This document shows positions 1 through 7,002 of a stretch of 8,237 bases of DNA, piece after piece (positions within the stretch are counted from its first letter, which is position 1; each line of letters begins with the position of its first letter). Source of the stretch: JBDSTZ01 sp039927975 (GTDB taxonomy: Bacteria > Pseudomonadota > Gammaproteobacteria > Burkholderiales > Burkholderiaceae_D); contig JBDSTZ010000631.1 of assembly GCA_039927975.1 (NCBI GenBank), forward strand, positions 1 to 8,237, in the 5' to 3' direction. The notes under the pieces were generated by a model. The model saw nothing but the letters and a program-made list of their open reading frames with translations, did no database searches and was not told the DNA's origin. The translations under genes were made by a program, and so were the position numbers.

Positions 1-1487
1 ACGGCGAATCGAACCTGCGCCCGACCGCCATGCTCACCCGTAACCTGGCCAGCATGGACGTCGAAGAATCGATCCGCGGCAATCCGATGGACGCCGTCGT
101 GCTGCTGGTCGGCTGCGACAAGACCACCCCGGCCCTGCTGATGGGCGCGGCCAGCGTCGACCTGCCGACCATCGTCGTCACCGGCGGTCCTATGCTCAAC
201 GGTAAGCTCGACGGCAAGAACATCGGCTCCGGCACCGCCGTCTGGCAGCTGCACGAGCAGATGAAGGCCGGCTCGATCACCCTGCATCAATTCATGTCGG
301 CCGAAGCCGGCATGTCGCGTTCGGCCGGCACCTGCAACACCATGGGCACCGCCTCGACCATGGCCTGCATGGCCGAGTCGCTCGGCACCTCGCTGCCGCA
401 CAACGCCGCCATTCCCGCCGTCGACTCGCGCCGCTACGTGCTGGCCCACATGTCGGGCATCCGCATTGTCGAGATGGTCCACGAAGACCTGCGCCTGTCG
501 AAAATCCTCACCCGCGAGAACTTTGAAAACGCGATCCGCGTCAACGCCGCCATCGGCGGCTCGACCAACGCCGTCATCCACCTGAAGGCGATCGCCGGCC
601 GCATCGGCGTCGACCTCGAACTGGAAGACTGGACCCGCATCGGTCGCGGCACCCCGACCATCGTCGACCTGATGCCGTCCGGCCGCTTCCTGATGGAAGA
701 GTTCTACTACGCCGGCGGCCTGCCCGCCGTGATCCGTCGCCTGGGCGAGGGCGACCTGATCCCGAACAAGAACGCCCTGACCGTCAACGGCAAGTCGCTG
801 TGGGAAAACTGCGTCGAAGCGCCGATCTACGACGACGAATGCATCCGCACGCTCGACAACCCGCTGATCAAGGATGGCGGCATCTGCATCCTGCGCGGTA
901 ACCTGGCGCCGCGCGGCGCCGTGCTCAAACCATCGGCCGCCACCCCGCGCCTGATGCAGCATCGCGGCAAGGCCGTGGTGTTCGAAGACTTCGAGCATTA
1001 CAAGTCGCGCATTCTCGATCCGGACCTCGACGTCGACGCCGACTCGGTGCTGGTGATGAAGAACTGCGGCCCGAAAGGCTACCCCGGCATGGCCGAAGTG
1101 GGCAACATGGGCCTGCCGCCCAAGCTGCTCGCGCAAGGCGTCACCGACATGGTGCGCATCTCCGACGCCCGCATGAGCGGCACCGCCTACGGCACCGTGG
1201 TGCTGCACGTGGCGCCCGAGGCAATGGCCGGCGGCCCGCTGGGCATCGTCAAGGATGGCGACATGATCGAACTCGATTGCGCCAACGGCAAACTCAATCT
1301 CGACATCAGCGAAGCCGAAATGGCCGAGCGTCTGGCGCTGCGCGCGCAGAACCCTGGTTCCGCGCCGGGTCCGAAGACCGGCTACCAGCAGCTCTACATC
1401 GAGCACGTGCTGCAAGCCGACGAAGGCTGCGACTTCGACTTCCTGGTCGGTAATCGCGGTTCGGCAGTGCCACGCCACTCCCACTAA
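1..1487 (+). CDS. IlvD/Edd-family pentonate dehydratase (L-arabinonate/D-xylonate dehydratase type), 5' truncated by window
   Basis: Predicted Fe-S- and Mg-dependent dehydratase that converts L-arabinonate (or D-xylonate) to 2-keto-3-deoxypentonate in the cytoplasm. The reading frame is open from position 3 (first complete codon) with no start in view, and 494 residues are visible. Seen: GCDKTTPA with the cluster Cys at 114-116 followed by the Asp-Lys pair that binds metal in this family; AGTCNTMGTAST with a second Cys at 333-335, 73 residues after the first; and SDARMSGTAYGT near 1161-1196, which carries the catalytic Ser. As I recall it, the same 73-residue Cys spacing (Cys127/Cys200) is found in Rhizobium leguminosarum L-arabinonate dehydratase, whose third Cys (Cys59) would lie upstream of this window. 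About 85-90 N-terminal residues are therefore missing, giving a usual length near 580. The ATG at 30 is internal, because conserved sequence continues upstream of it. The two downstream genes are the next pathway steps, which argues against dihydroxy-acid dehydratase (IlvD) or Edd. Confidence 0.88.
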   Translation, partial: GESNLRPTAMLTRNLASMDVEESIRGNPMDAVVLLVGCDKTTPALLMGAASVDLPTIVVTGGPMLNGKLDGKNIGSGTAVWQLHEQMKAGSITLHQFMSAEAGMSRSAGTCNTMGTASTMACMAESLGTSLPHNAAIPAVDSRRYVLAHMSGIRIVEMVHEDLRLSKILTRENFENAIRVNAAIGGSTNAVIHLKAIAGRIGVDLELEDWTRIGRGTPTIVDLMPSGRFLMEEFYYAGGLPAVIRRLGEGDLIPNKNALTVNGKSLWENCVEAPIYDDECIRTLDNPLIKDGGICILRGNLAPRGAVLKPSAATPRLMQHRGKAVVFEDFEHYKSRILDPDLDVDADSVLVMKNCGPKGYPGMAEVGNMGLPPKLLAQGVTDMVRISDARMSGTAYGTVVLHVAPEAMAGGPLGIVKDGDMIELDCANGKLNLDISEAEMAERLALRAQNPGSAPGPKTGYQQLYIEHVLQADEGCDFDFLVGNRGSAVPRHSH

Positions 1488-1507
1488 AAATACAAAGTAA
1501 GCACACC

Positions 1508-1515
1508 AGGAAGGG
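1508..1515 (+). promoter_or_regulatory. Shine-Dalgarno that decides the start of the FAH-fold gene
   Basis: AGGAAGGG directly abuts the ATG at 1516, which is too close for initiation, but lies 9 nt before the in-frame ATG at 1525. The spacing therefore favours 1525 as the start, giving an N-terminus MLLVQFL, which is how I recall GguC/AraD1 proteins beginning. Confidence 0.6.
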
Positions 1516-1524
1516 ATGTTTAAT

Positions 1525-2517
1525 ATGTTGCTTGTACAATTTCTGTCCGCCGCCGGCGCCCGCCAGGTCGGCATCCTCGAACAGGACGTGCTGCGCGTGA
1601 TCGCCGGCTTCGACACCACCGTGGCACTGGCCAAGGCCGCCATCGCCCAGGGCGTCTCGCTGGAGAAGCTGGCCGCCGGCGCCGCCGGCAGCGCCACCGA
1701 TTCCTTCGAAACGGTGGCCGCCAGCGGCCGTCTGCTCGCGCCGATCGACCATCAGGATCCGGCCCACTGCTACGTCACCGGCACCGGCCTGACCCACCTG
1801 GGCAGCGCCGACACCCGCGACGCCATGCACAAGAAAATCGGCGGCGATGTCGCCGCACTGTCCGACAGCATGAAGATGTTCCGCATGGGCGTCGAAGGCG
1901 GCAAGCCTGCGGCCGAAGGCGAGGGCGTGCAGCCCGAATGGTTCTACAAGGGCGACGGCTCGATCGTGCGCGCCAGCGGCCAGGACCTGCGCATGCCCGA
2001 GTTCGCGCTCGACGGCGGCGAAGAGCCGGAAGTCGCGGGCCTGTACCTGATCGGCGACGACGGCACCCCGTGCCGCGTCGGCTACGCCATCGGCAACGAG
2101 TTTTCCGACCACGTCACCGAACGCCAGAACTACCTGTACCTGGCCCACTCGAAGCTGCGCGACTGCGGTCTCGGACCTGCGCTGCTGGTCGGTGAACTGC
2201 CTGCCAACGTCACCGGCACCTCGCGCATCCTCGATGCCGACGGCCAGGTGCGCTGGGAGAAGCCGTTCCTGTCGGGCGAAGAGAACATGTCGCACTTCAT
2301 CTCCAACCTCGAACACCACCACTTCAAGTACGAGCTGTTCAAGCGCCCTGGCGACGTCCACATCCACTTCTACGGCACCGGCACCCTGAGCGTGGCCGAC
2401 GGCATCGTGGTCAAGGCGGGCGAGACGTTTGAAGTGTCGGCGCCGGCCTTCGGCCCGGCCCTGCGCAACCGTCTGGCGCAAGTGACCCCGACCTCGGCCA
2501 AGGTCAAGACCTTATGA
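1525..2517 (+). CDS. araD1: FAH-fold 2-keto-3-deoxy-L-arabinonate (pentonate) dehydratase, AraD1/GguC type
   Basis: Predicted cytoplasmic enzyme that dehydrates 2-keto-3-deoxy-L-arabinonate (or the D-xylo isomer) to 2-oxoglutarate semialdehyde. The 330-residue protein fits the AraD1/GguC group within the fumarylacetoacetate hydrolase superfamily. Seen: HLGSADTRDAMHKK at about residues 89-102; an acidic cluster EEPE at 166-169 and EFSDH at 192-196, placed like the divalent-metal ligands of FAH-fold enzymes; and a His-rich C-terminal part (EHHHF near 263, HIHFYGTGTLS after it). The start at 1525 is preferred over the ATG at 1516 on ribosome-binding-site spacing. The gene follows the dehydratase by a short gap and overlaps the aldehyde dehydrogenase by 4 bp (ATGA), so translation is probably coupled. 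The family also contains hydrolases and decarboxylases; the assignment as a dehydratase rests on the neighbours and on the analogous XylX of Caulobacter. Confidence 0.8.
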   Translation: MLLVQFLSAAGARQVGILEQDVLRVIAGFDTTVALAKAAIAQGVSLEKLAAGAAGSATDSFETVAASGRLLAPIDHQDPAHCYVTGTGLTHLGSADTRDAMHKKIGGDVAALSDSMKMFRMGVEGGKPAAEGEGVQPEWFYKGDGSIVRASGQDLRMPEFALDGGEEPEVAGLYLIGDDGTPCRVGYAIGNEFSDHVTERQNYLYLAHSKLRDCGLGPALLVGELPANVTGTSRILDADGQVRWEKPFLSGEENMSHFISNLEHHHFKYELFKRPGDVHIHFYGTGTLSVADGIVVKAGETFEVSAPAFGPALRNRLAQVTPTSAKVKTL

Positions 2518-4106
2518 CCGGTACTGGTGTGATTACCGGCGTGATTACCGGTGAATCCCTGATCGGCGGCGCCTGCGAGTTCGGCAGCGGCGCCTCGTTC
2601 AAGGCCTGGGACCCGAGCCTGGGCGCGGCGATCGAGCCGTCCTTCCCGACCGTCGACGCCGCCCAGATCGACCGCGCCTGCCGCCTGGCGCAGGGCGCGT
2701 TCGACGCCTACCGCGCCACCGGCGACGCCGAGCGCGCCACCTTCCTCGACACCATCGCCGAGCAGATCCTGGCGCTCGGCGACGCGCTGATCGAACGCGC
2801 GATGGCCGAAACCGCGCTGCCGCGCGTGCGCCTCGAAGGCGAGCGCGTGCGCACCGTCACCCAGCTGCGCATGTTCGCCACCCTGCTGCGCGAAGGTTCC
2901 TGGAGCGATCCGCGCCTCGACACCCCGCTGCCGGAACGCACCCCGCCACGGCCCGACATCCGCATGCGCCTGATCGGCGTCGGCCCGGTCGCCGTGTTCG
3001 CCGCTTCCAATTTTCCACTGGCCTTTTCGGTAGCCGGCGGCGACACCGCCTCGGCGCTGGCCGCCGGCTGCCCGGTCGTCCTCAAGGCCCATCCGGCCCA
3101 CCCGGGCACCTCTGAACTGGTCGGCCGTGCGATCGCCAACGCGGTCGCCCTGTGCAAGCTGCCGGCCGGGGTGTTTTCGCTGCTGACCGGGATCGGCAAC
3201 GAGCTCGGCGTCGCCGTCGTCGCCCATCCGGCCATCCAGGCGGTCGGCTTCACCGGCTCGCGTGGCGGTGGCACCGCGCTGATGGCGGTCGCCGCCGCGC
3301 GTGCGCAGCCGATCCCCGTCTACGCCGAAATGAGCAGCATCAACCCGGTGTTCATGCTGCCGGCCGCGACCCGCGCGCGGCCCGACCAGATCGCCGCCGG
3401 CTTTGCCGCCGCGCTGACCATGGGCGTTGGCCAGTTCTGCACCAACCCTGGCCTCATCATCGGCATCGCCGGCCCCGACTTCGACCGTTTCGCCGAAAGC
3501 GCCAGTAACGCGCTGGCCGGCGGCGGCTGCGCGACCATGCTCAGTCCCGGCATCGCCAGCAACTACCAGAAGGGCGTGGAGGCGCTGGCCGGCCACGCTG
3601 CGACCACCAATCTGCTGCAAATTCCGCATACCGAAGGCCGGGGCGGCGCCGCGCTGTTCCAGACCAGTGGCGCTTCCTTCCTCGCCGAGCACACGCTGCA
3701 CGGCGAAGTGTTCGGTCCATCCTCGCTGCTGGTCGCCTGCACGGACATCGCGCAGATGCGCGAAGTGGCCGAGGTACTCGAAGGCCAGTTGACCGCCACG
3801 CTGCAGATGGACGCCGCCGATCTCGACGACGCCCGTGCCCTGCTGCCTGTCTTGGAGCGCAAGGTTGGCCGCATCCTGGCGAACGGTTTTTCGACCGGCG
3901 TCGAAGTGTCCACCGCGATGGTCCATGGCGGCCCTTATCCGGCCACCTCGGACGGCCGCAGCACCTCGGTCGGCACCGGCGCCATCAGCCGCTTCCTGCG
4001 GCCGGTGGCTTACCAGAACCTGGCGCAGGAACTGCTGCCCGAGGTTCTGCGCGACGGTAATCCGCTCGCCGTCTGGCGTCGCCAGGACGGCGCGCTGGGC
4101 AAGTAA
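2514..4106 (+). CDS. 2-oxoglutarate semialdehyde (2,5-dioxopentanoate) dehydrogenase, aldehyde dehydrogenase family
   Basis: Predicted cytoplasmic NAD(P)-dependent enzyme oxidising 2-oxoglutarate semialdehyde to 2-oxoglutarate, the last step of non-phosphorylative pentose breakdown. It has 530 residues, within the usual range for this ALDH subgroup. Catalytic landmarks are all present: Asn166 in ASNFPLAFS, Lys191 in VVLKAHPAHPG, GFTGSRGGG at 245-253 in the nucleotide fold, general base Glu272 in AEMSS, nucleophile Cys309 in GQFCTNPG, and Glu398 in EVFGPSS. The ATG at 2514 overlaps the stop of the preceding gene; AAGG at 2500-2503 is a plausible ribosome binding site. The first residues hold a duplicated Val-Ile-Thr-Gly encoded by a 12-bp tandem repeat, so a GTG start at 2529 or 2541 is possible, though less well supported. 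A different semialdehyde substrate cannot be excluded from sequence, but the gene order points to 2-oxoglutarate semialdehyde. Confidence 0.87.
   Translation: MTGTGVITGVITGESLIGGACEFGSGASFKAWDPSLGAAIEPSFPTVDAAQIDRACRLAQGAFDAYRATGDAERATFLDTIAEQILALGDALIERAMAETALPRVRLEGERVRTVTQLRMFATLLREGSWSDPRLDTPLPERTPPRPDIRMRLIGVGPVAVFAASNFPLAFSVAGGDTASALAAGCPVVLKAHPAHPGTSELVGRAIANAVALCKLPAGVFSLLTGIGNELGVAVVAHPAIQAVGFTGSRGGGTALMAVAAARAQPIPVYAEMSSINPVFMLPAATRARPDQIAAGFAAALTMGVGQFCTNPGLIIGIAGPDFDRFAESASNALAGGGCATMLSPGIASNYQKGVEALAGHAATTNLLQIPHTEGRGGAALFQTSGASFLAEHTLHGEVFGPSSLLVACTDIAQMREVAEVLEGQLTATLQMDAADLDDARALLPVLERKVGRILANGFSTGVEVSTAMVHGGPYPATSDGRSTSVGTGAISRFLRPVAYQNLAQELLPEVLRDGNPLAVWRRQDGALGK
2529..2552 (+). 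repeat. 12-bp tandem duplication in the ALDH 5' end
   Basis: GTGATTACCGGC (2529-2540) is followed directly by GTGATTACCGGT (2541-2552), differing only in the last base. It encodes Val-Ile-Thr-Gly twice, in frame. It looks like a local duplication in a non-catalytic N-terminal segment. Confidence 0.7.
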
Positions 4107-4114
4107 CACCAGTA

Positions 4115-4142
4115 GCTCCGGTCGCCTCCGCGAAGACGGAGC
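4115..4142. repeat. Small inverted repeat, first of an intergenic pair
   Basis: GCTCCG (4115-4120) is complementary to CGGAGC (4137-4142). A tighter alternative pairs CTCCG (4126-4130) with CGGAG (4137-4141) around a 6-nt loop. No run of T follows, so it is not a standard intrinsic terminator. It starts 9 bp after the ALDH stop codon. Stem length is modest and the fold is not computed. Confidence 0.45.
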
Positions 4143-4148
4143 GCCACA

Positions 4149-4186
4149 CGTCATCTCCGGCAAGGCACGCCTGGCAGGGGATGACG
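4149..4186. repeat. 10-bp-stem inverted repeat, REP-like, second of an intergenic pair
   Basis: CGTCATCTCC (4149-4158) pairs with GGGGATGACG (4177-4186) over 10 bp with one G:U pair. The 18-nt loop can add a small AGG/CCT stem (4163-4165 with 4170-4172). The sequence resembles dispersed CGTCATCCCCGC-type palindromes found in proteobacterial intergenic regions, which is recalled resemblance, not a search. There is no T-tract after it. Together with the 4115-4142 element it fills most of the gap between the ALDH and SDR genes, and could act in mRNA processing or attenuation, or be a passive repeat. Confidence 0.6.
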
Positions 4187-4205
4187 GCTTTACCTACAAA
4201 AGCAC

Positions 4206-4210
4206 GGGAG
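4206..4210 (+). promoter_or_regulatory. Shine-Dalgarno that decides the SDR start
   Basis: GGGAG lies 6 nt before the ATG at 4217. An upstream in-frame ATG at 4181 lies inside the 4149-4186 inverted repeat and has no good ribosome binding site, so 4217 is the likely start. Confidence 0.7.
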
Positions 4211-4216
4211 ACGAGC

Positions 4217-4984
4217 ATGAAACAGTTGGCCAGATACGGTAGCCTCAAGGGCAAACGCGTCTTTATCACCGGTGGCGGTTCAGGCATCGGCGAAGCGCTT
4301 GTCGAAGCCTTTGTCGCCCAGGGCGCGGTAGTTGCCTTTGTCGATATCGCGCGCGAGGCCAGCGAAGCGCTGTGCATCCGGCTGGCCGGCCTCGGCCCGG
4401 TACCGCCGGTGTTTCGCCACTGCGACATCACCAACATCCCCGCGCTCCAGCTGACCATGGCCGAACTGGCCGAGCGGCTGGGCGACTTCGACGTCCTCGT
4501 CAACAACGCCGCCAACGACCAGCGCCACGACATTGGCGAAGTGAGCGTCGACTACTGGAACGAGCGCATCGCCATCAACCAGCGCCCGATGTTCTTCACC
4601 TGCCAGGCGGTCCTCGAAGGCATGAAGCGCAAGGGCGGCGGCGCCATCATCAACATGAGTTCGATCTCCTGGCACATGAAGGGTGCCGGCTATCCGGTCT
4701 ACGCCACCACCAAGGCCGCCGTGATCGGCCTGACCCGCAGCCTGGCGCGCGACCTGGGTCCCCACGGCATCCGCGTCAACACCGTCACCCCCGGCTGGGT
4801 CATGACCGAGCGCCAGATCGCGCTGTGGGTCAACGAGGCTGCCGAGGCGGAGATCGCCCGCACCCAGTGCCTGCCCGGCAAGGTGCAGCCGCACGACATC
4901 GCCGCCATGGTGCTGTTCCTGGCCGCCGACGACAGCGCCATGTGCACCTCGCAGGAATTCATCGTCGACGCCGGCTGGGTCTGA
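4217..4984 (+). CDS. SDR-family pentose 1-dehydrogenase (D-xylose/L-arabinose 1-dehydrogenase, Caulobacter XylB-like)
   Basis: Predicted cytoplasmic NAD-dependent oxidation of an aldopentose at C1 to the lactone, the first step of the pathway. The 255-residue classical short-chain dehydrogenase shows TGGGSGIG at 18-25 (cofactor loop), Asp43 at the end of the second strand (FVDIA), an acidic residue that favours NAD over NADP, NNAAND at 96-101, Ser149, Tyr162 and Lys166 (YATTK) as the catalytic set, and a C-terminus ending in DAGWV. Several stretches match what I recall of Caulobacter crescentus XylB, including SLKGKRV, ITGGGSGIG and SISWH. The start at 4217 is chosen because its ribosome binding site is well spaced. 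The gene sits between the 2-oxoglutarate-forming genes and two arabinan-type hydrolases. D-xylose, L-arabinose, or both are possible substrates; other sugars such as D-galactose or L-fucose cannot be ruled out. Confidence 0.82.
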   Translation: MKQLARYGSLKGKRVFITGGGSGIGEALVEAFVAQGAVVAFVDIAREASEALCIRLAGLGPVPPVFRHCDITNIPALQLTMAELAERLGDFDVLVNNAANDQRHDIGEVSVDYWNERIAINQRPMFFTCQAVLEGMKRKGGGAIINMSSISWHMKGAGYPVYATTKAAVIGLTRSLARDLGPHGIRVNTVTPGWVMTERQIALWVNEAAEAEIARTQCLPGKVQPHDIAAMVLFLAADDSAMCTSQEFIVDAGWV

Positions 4985-5016
4985 CCCGCCGCCCGCGATT
5001 CGATTCACCGCAATCT

Positions 5017-5022
5017 AGGAAG
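5017..5022 (+). promoter_or_regulatory. Shine-Dalgarno for the GH97 gene
   Basis: AGGAAG lies 11 nt before the ATG at 5034, slightly long spacing. A second ATG follows directly at 5037, so the protein begins Met-Met or one residue later. The choice does not affect the signal peptide. Confidence 0.5.
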
Positions 5023-5033
5023 AACCGCCCGCC

Positions 5034-6953
5034 ATGATGACACTCAAATACAGCGTGATGGTCTTGGCCGCCGCTTTCGGCGCCAACGCGATGGCCGCGC
5101 AGCTGACCAGCCCCGATCGTCACATCAGCGTCACTGTTGGCGTGAGCGCCCAGCAAACGCTGACCTATTCGGTGTCGCGCGACCGCCAGCCGGTGATCCT
5201 CGCCTCCGACCTCGGCCTCCAGCTGGAAGGCGCCGACCTGGCCTCGGCACTCAAGCTGACTTCGAGCTCGAAGGTCAAGGCGGTCAGGGAGAACTACGAT
5301 ATGGCGATCGGCAAGAAGCGCCACATCAGCAACGCCGCCAACGAGCAGGTGTTCTCGGTGCAGAACGCCGCCAGGCAGAAGATGGACGTGGTGTTCCGCG
5401 TCTCGAACGACGGCGTCGCCTTCCGCTACGTGGTGGCCGAGGCCAGCCTGCCGACCAAGAAGTTTGTCGCCGAGTCGACCAGCTTCGCTTTCGCCCCATC
5501 GGCCAAGGCCTGGCTGCAGCCGATGCAGGTCGCCCAGACCGGCTGGAGCAACACCAACCCCGCCTACGAAGAACACTACCAGCGCGAGATCGCCGTCGGC
5601 ACCAGGTCGCCGATGGAATCGGGCTGGGTATTCCCCGCGCTGATCAAGTCCGGCGACACCTGGGTCGCCTTGAGCGAAGCGAACATGGACGGCAGCTTCC
5701 ACGCTTCGCGTCTGAAGGCCGATTCGCCGAATGGCAAATACAGCATCGGCACGCCGATGGCGCCCGAGATTTACCCGAACGGCAAGCTGCTGGCTGAAAC
5801 GACCGGCACCTTGACCTCGCCATGGCGCCTGATCGCACTGGGCGCGCTGCCGACGGTGATGGAGTCGACCTTGGGCACCGACCTGGCGGCGCCGGCCGTC
5901 AAGTTCGACGCGGCGCTGGTCAAGCCTGGCCACGCGGCCTGGAGCTGGGCGCTGCTCAAGGACGACGCCACCGTCTATCCGGTGCAGAAGCAATTCATCG
6001 ACTACGCCGCCGACATGAAGTGGGACTACGCCCTTGTCGACGCCGACTGGGACCGCAAGATCGGCTACGACAAGATGCGCGAACTGGCGGCCTACGGCGC
6101 CGGCAAGGGCGTCGGCGTGCTGGTCTGGTACAACTCGTCGGGCCCGTGGAACAAGACCGAGTACAGCCCCAAGGGCGCGTTGATGACCCACGAGATGCGG
6201 GTCAAGGAATTCGCCCGCCTGCGCGAGATCGGCGTCAAGGGCGTCAAGATCGACTTCTTCGCCGGCGACGGCGCCTCGATGATCGCCTACTACATCGACA
6301 TCCTCAAGGACGCCGCCGACGCTGGCCTCTTGGTCAACTTCCACGGCGCGACCCTGCCGCGCGGCTGGGCGCGCACCTATCCCAACCTGATGTCGGCCGA
6401 AGCGGTGAAGGGCCTCGAATTCACCACCTTCGACCAGAAGGACCAGGACGCCGTGCCGCGCCACGCCGCCATGCTGCCGTTCGCCCGCAACCTGTTCGAT
6501 CCGATGGACTTCACGCCGATGGTGTTTGGCGATATCCCGAAGATCAAGCGCGCCACCCGCAATGGTTTCGAGCTGGCCGAGTCGGTGCTGTTCCTGTCCG
6601 GGATCCAGCACTTCGCCGAGACGCCGACCGGCATGGCCAGCGCGCCTGCTTACGTCAAGATCTTCCTGCAGGAGCTGCCGCGCCAGTGGGACGACGTCAA
6701 GTTCATCACCGGGTACCCGGGCCGCAACGTGGTCATCGCGCGCAAGGCAGGCAACGCCTGGTACATCGCCGGCCTGAACGCCGACGACACCGAACAGACC
6801 CTCTCGCTCGACCTGTCCTTCCTGGGCAAGCGCAGCGGCGCCCTGATCACCGACGGCGCCGGCGAACGTGATTTCGAACAGACCGCCATCACCGGCGGCA
6901 AGAGCAGCATCACGGTGAAGCCGCACGGCGGCTTCGTAGCCGTGTTCAAGTAA
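5034..6953 (+). CDS. Exported GH97 glycoside hydrolase, retaining type (alpha-galactosidase / beta-L-arabinopyranosidase candidate)
   Basis: Predicted periplasmic exo-hydrolase. The 639-residue protein starts with a typical signal peptide (hydrophobic core VMVLAAAFGANAMA, likely Sec cleavage just before AQLTSPD) and has no lipobox Cys. The layout fits GH97: an N-terminal beta-sandwich (about residues 25-290), a TIM-barrel catalytic part (about 295-560) and a short C-terminal beta domain ending GGFVAVFK. In the barrel, VKIDFF places Asp407 at the nucleophile position of the retaining branch, and NFHGAT has Gly438 where I recall inverting SusB-type alpha-glucosidases having a base Glu (NAHEA). 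Glu456 (SAEAVKG) and Glu461 (GLEF) are acid/base candidates. Retaining GH97 members include alpha-galactosidases and bifunctional beta-L-arabinopyranosidases of Bacteroides. The arabinose-related neighbours make arabinopyranosidase activity attractive, but that is inference. Its start lies 49 bp after the SDR gene, consistent with cotranscription. Confidence 0.85.
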   Translation: MMTLKYSVMVLAAAFGANAMAAQLTSPDRHISVTVGVSAQQTLTYSVSRDRQPVILASDLGLQLEGADLASALKLTSSSKVKAVRENYDMAIGKKRHISNAANEQVFSVQNAARQKMDVVFRVSNDGVAFRYVVAEASLPTKKFVAESTSFAFAPSAKAWLQPMQVAQTGWSNTNPAYEEHYQREIAVGTRSPMESGWVFPALIKSGDTWVALSEANMDGSFHASRLKADSPNGKYSIGTPMAPEIYPNGKLLAETTGTLTSPWRLIALGALPTVMESTLGTDLAAPAVKFDAALVKPGHAAWSWALLKDDATVYPVQKQFIDYAADMKWDYALVDADWDRKIGYDKMRELAAYGAGKGVGVLVWYNSSGPWNKTEYSPKGALMTHEMRVKEFARLREIGVKGVKIDFFAGDGASMIAYYIDILKDAADAGLLVNFHGATLPRGWARTYPNLMSAEAVKGLEFTTFDQKDQDAVPRHAAMLPFARNLFDPMDFTPMVFGDIPKIKRATRNGFELAESVLFLSGIQHFAETPTGMASAPAYVKIFLQELPRQWDDVKFITGYPGRNVVIARKAGNAWYIAGLNADDTEQTLSLDLSFLGKRSGALITDGAGERDFEQTAITGGKSSITVKPHGGFVAVFK

Positions 6954-6964
6954 GTAGTAAGTAG
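6951..6964 (+). repeat. 7-bp tandem repeat at the GH97 stop codon
   Basis: TAAGTAG occurs twice in a row (6951-6957 and 6958-6964), beginning with the stop codon itself. It supplies further stops just downstream. It may be chance or a small slippage duplication. Confidence 0.6.
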
Positions 6965-6996
6965 CGAGCGCAGTTTTAAAAAAACTAGATTTTCAC

Positions 6997-7002
6997 AGGA
7001 GA
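6997..7002 (+). promoter_or_regulatory. Strong Shine-Dalgarno in an AT-rich leader before the GH51 gene
   Basis: AGGAGA lies 4 nt before the ATG at 7007 and is the best ribosome binding site in the window. It follows an unusually AT-rich stretch (6974-6994) that includes a weak AGTTTT/AAAACT dyad at 6972-6986. No convincing -35/-10 promoter pair is visible. Confidence 0.7.

Noticed and set aside
30..32. ATG at 30 as the start of the first dehydratase
   Set aside because: The frame is open to the window edge with family-like sequence (GESNLRPTA) before it, and the third cluster Cys expected in this family must lie upstream.
1306..2481. 391-codon open frame on the - strand across the dehydratase end and the FAH-fold gene
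   Set aside because: Antisense to two conserved genes, with low-complexity translation and no family resemblance.
2370..4163. 597-codon open frame on the - strand opposite the ALDH gene
   Set aside because: It is antisense to a gene with all catalytic ALDH motifs, the translation is low-complexity (Gly/Ala/Arg/His/Asp-rich) with no recognisable domain, and long antisense frames are expected at this G+C.
4115..4186. Rho-independent terminator after the ALDH gene
   Set aside because: Stems exist but no run of T follows either one, so termination is not supported by sequence alone.
4959..6926. 655-codon open frame on the - strand opposite the GH97 gene
   Set aside because: Same reason: composition shadow of a well-supported exported hydrolase, no domain recognised.
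6972..6996. Intrinsic terminator or promoter between GH97 and GH51
   Set aside because: The only dyad is AT-only apart from one G:C pair with a 3-nt loop, and no properly spaced -35/-10 pair is evident.
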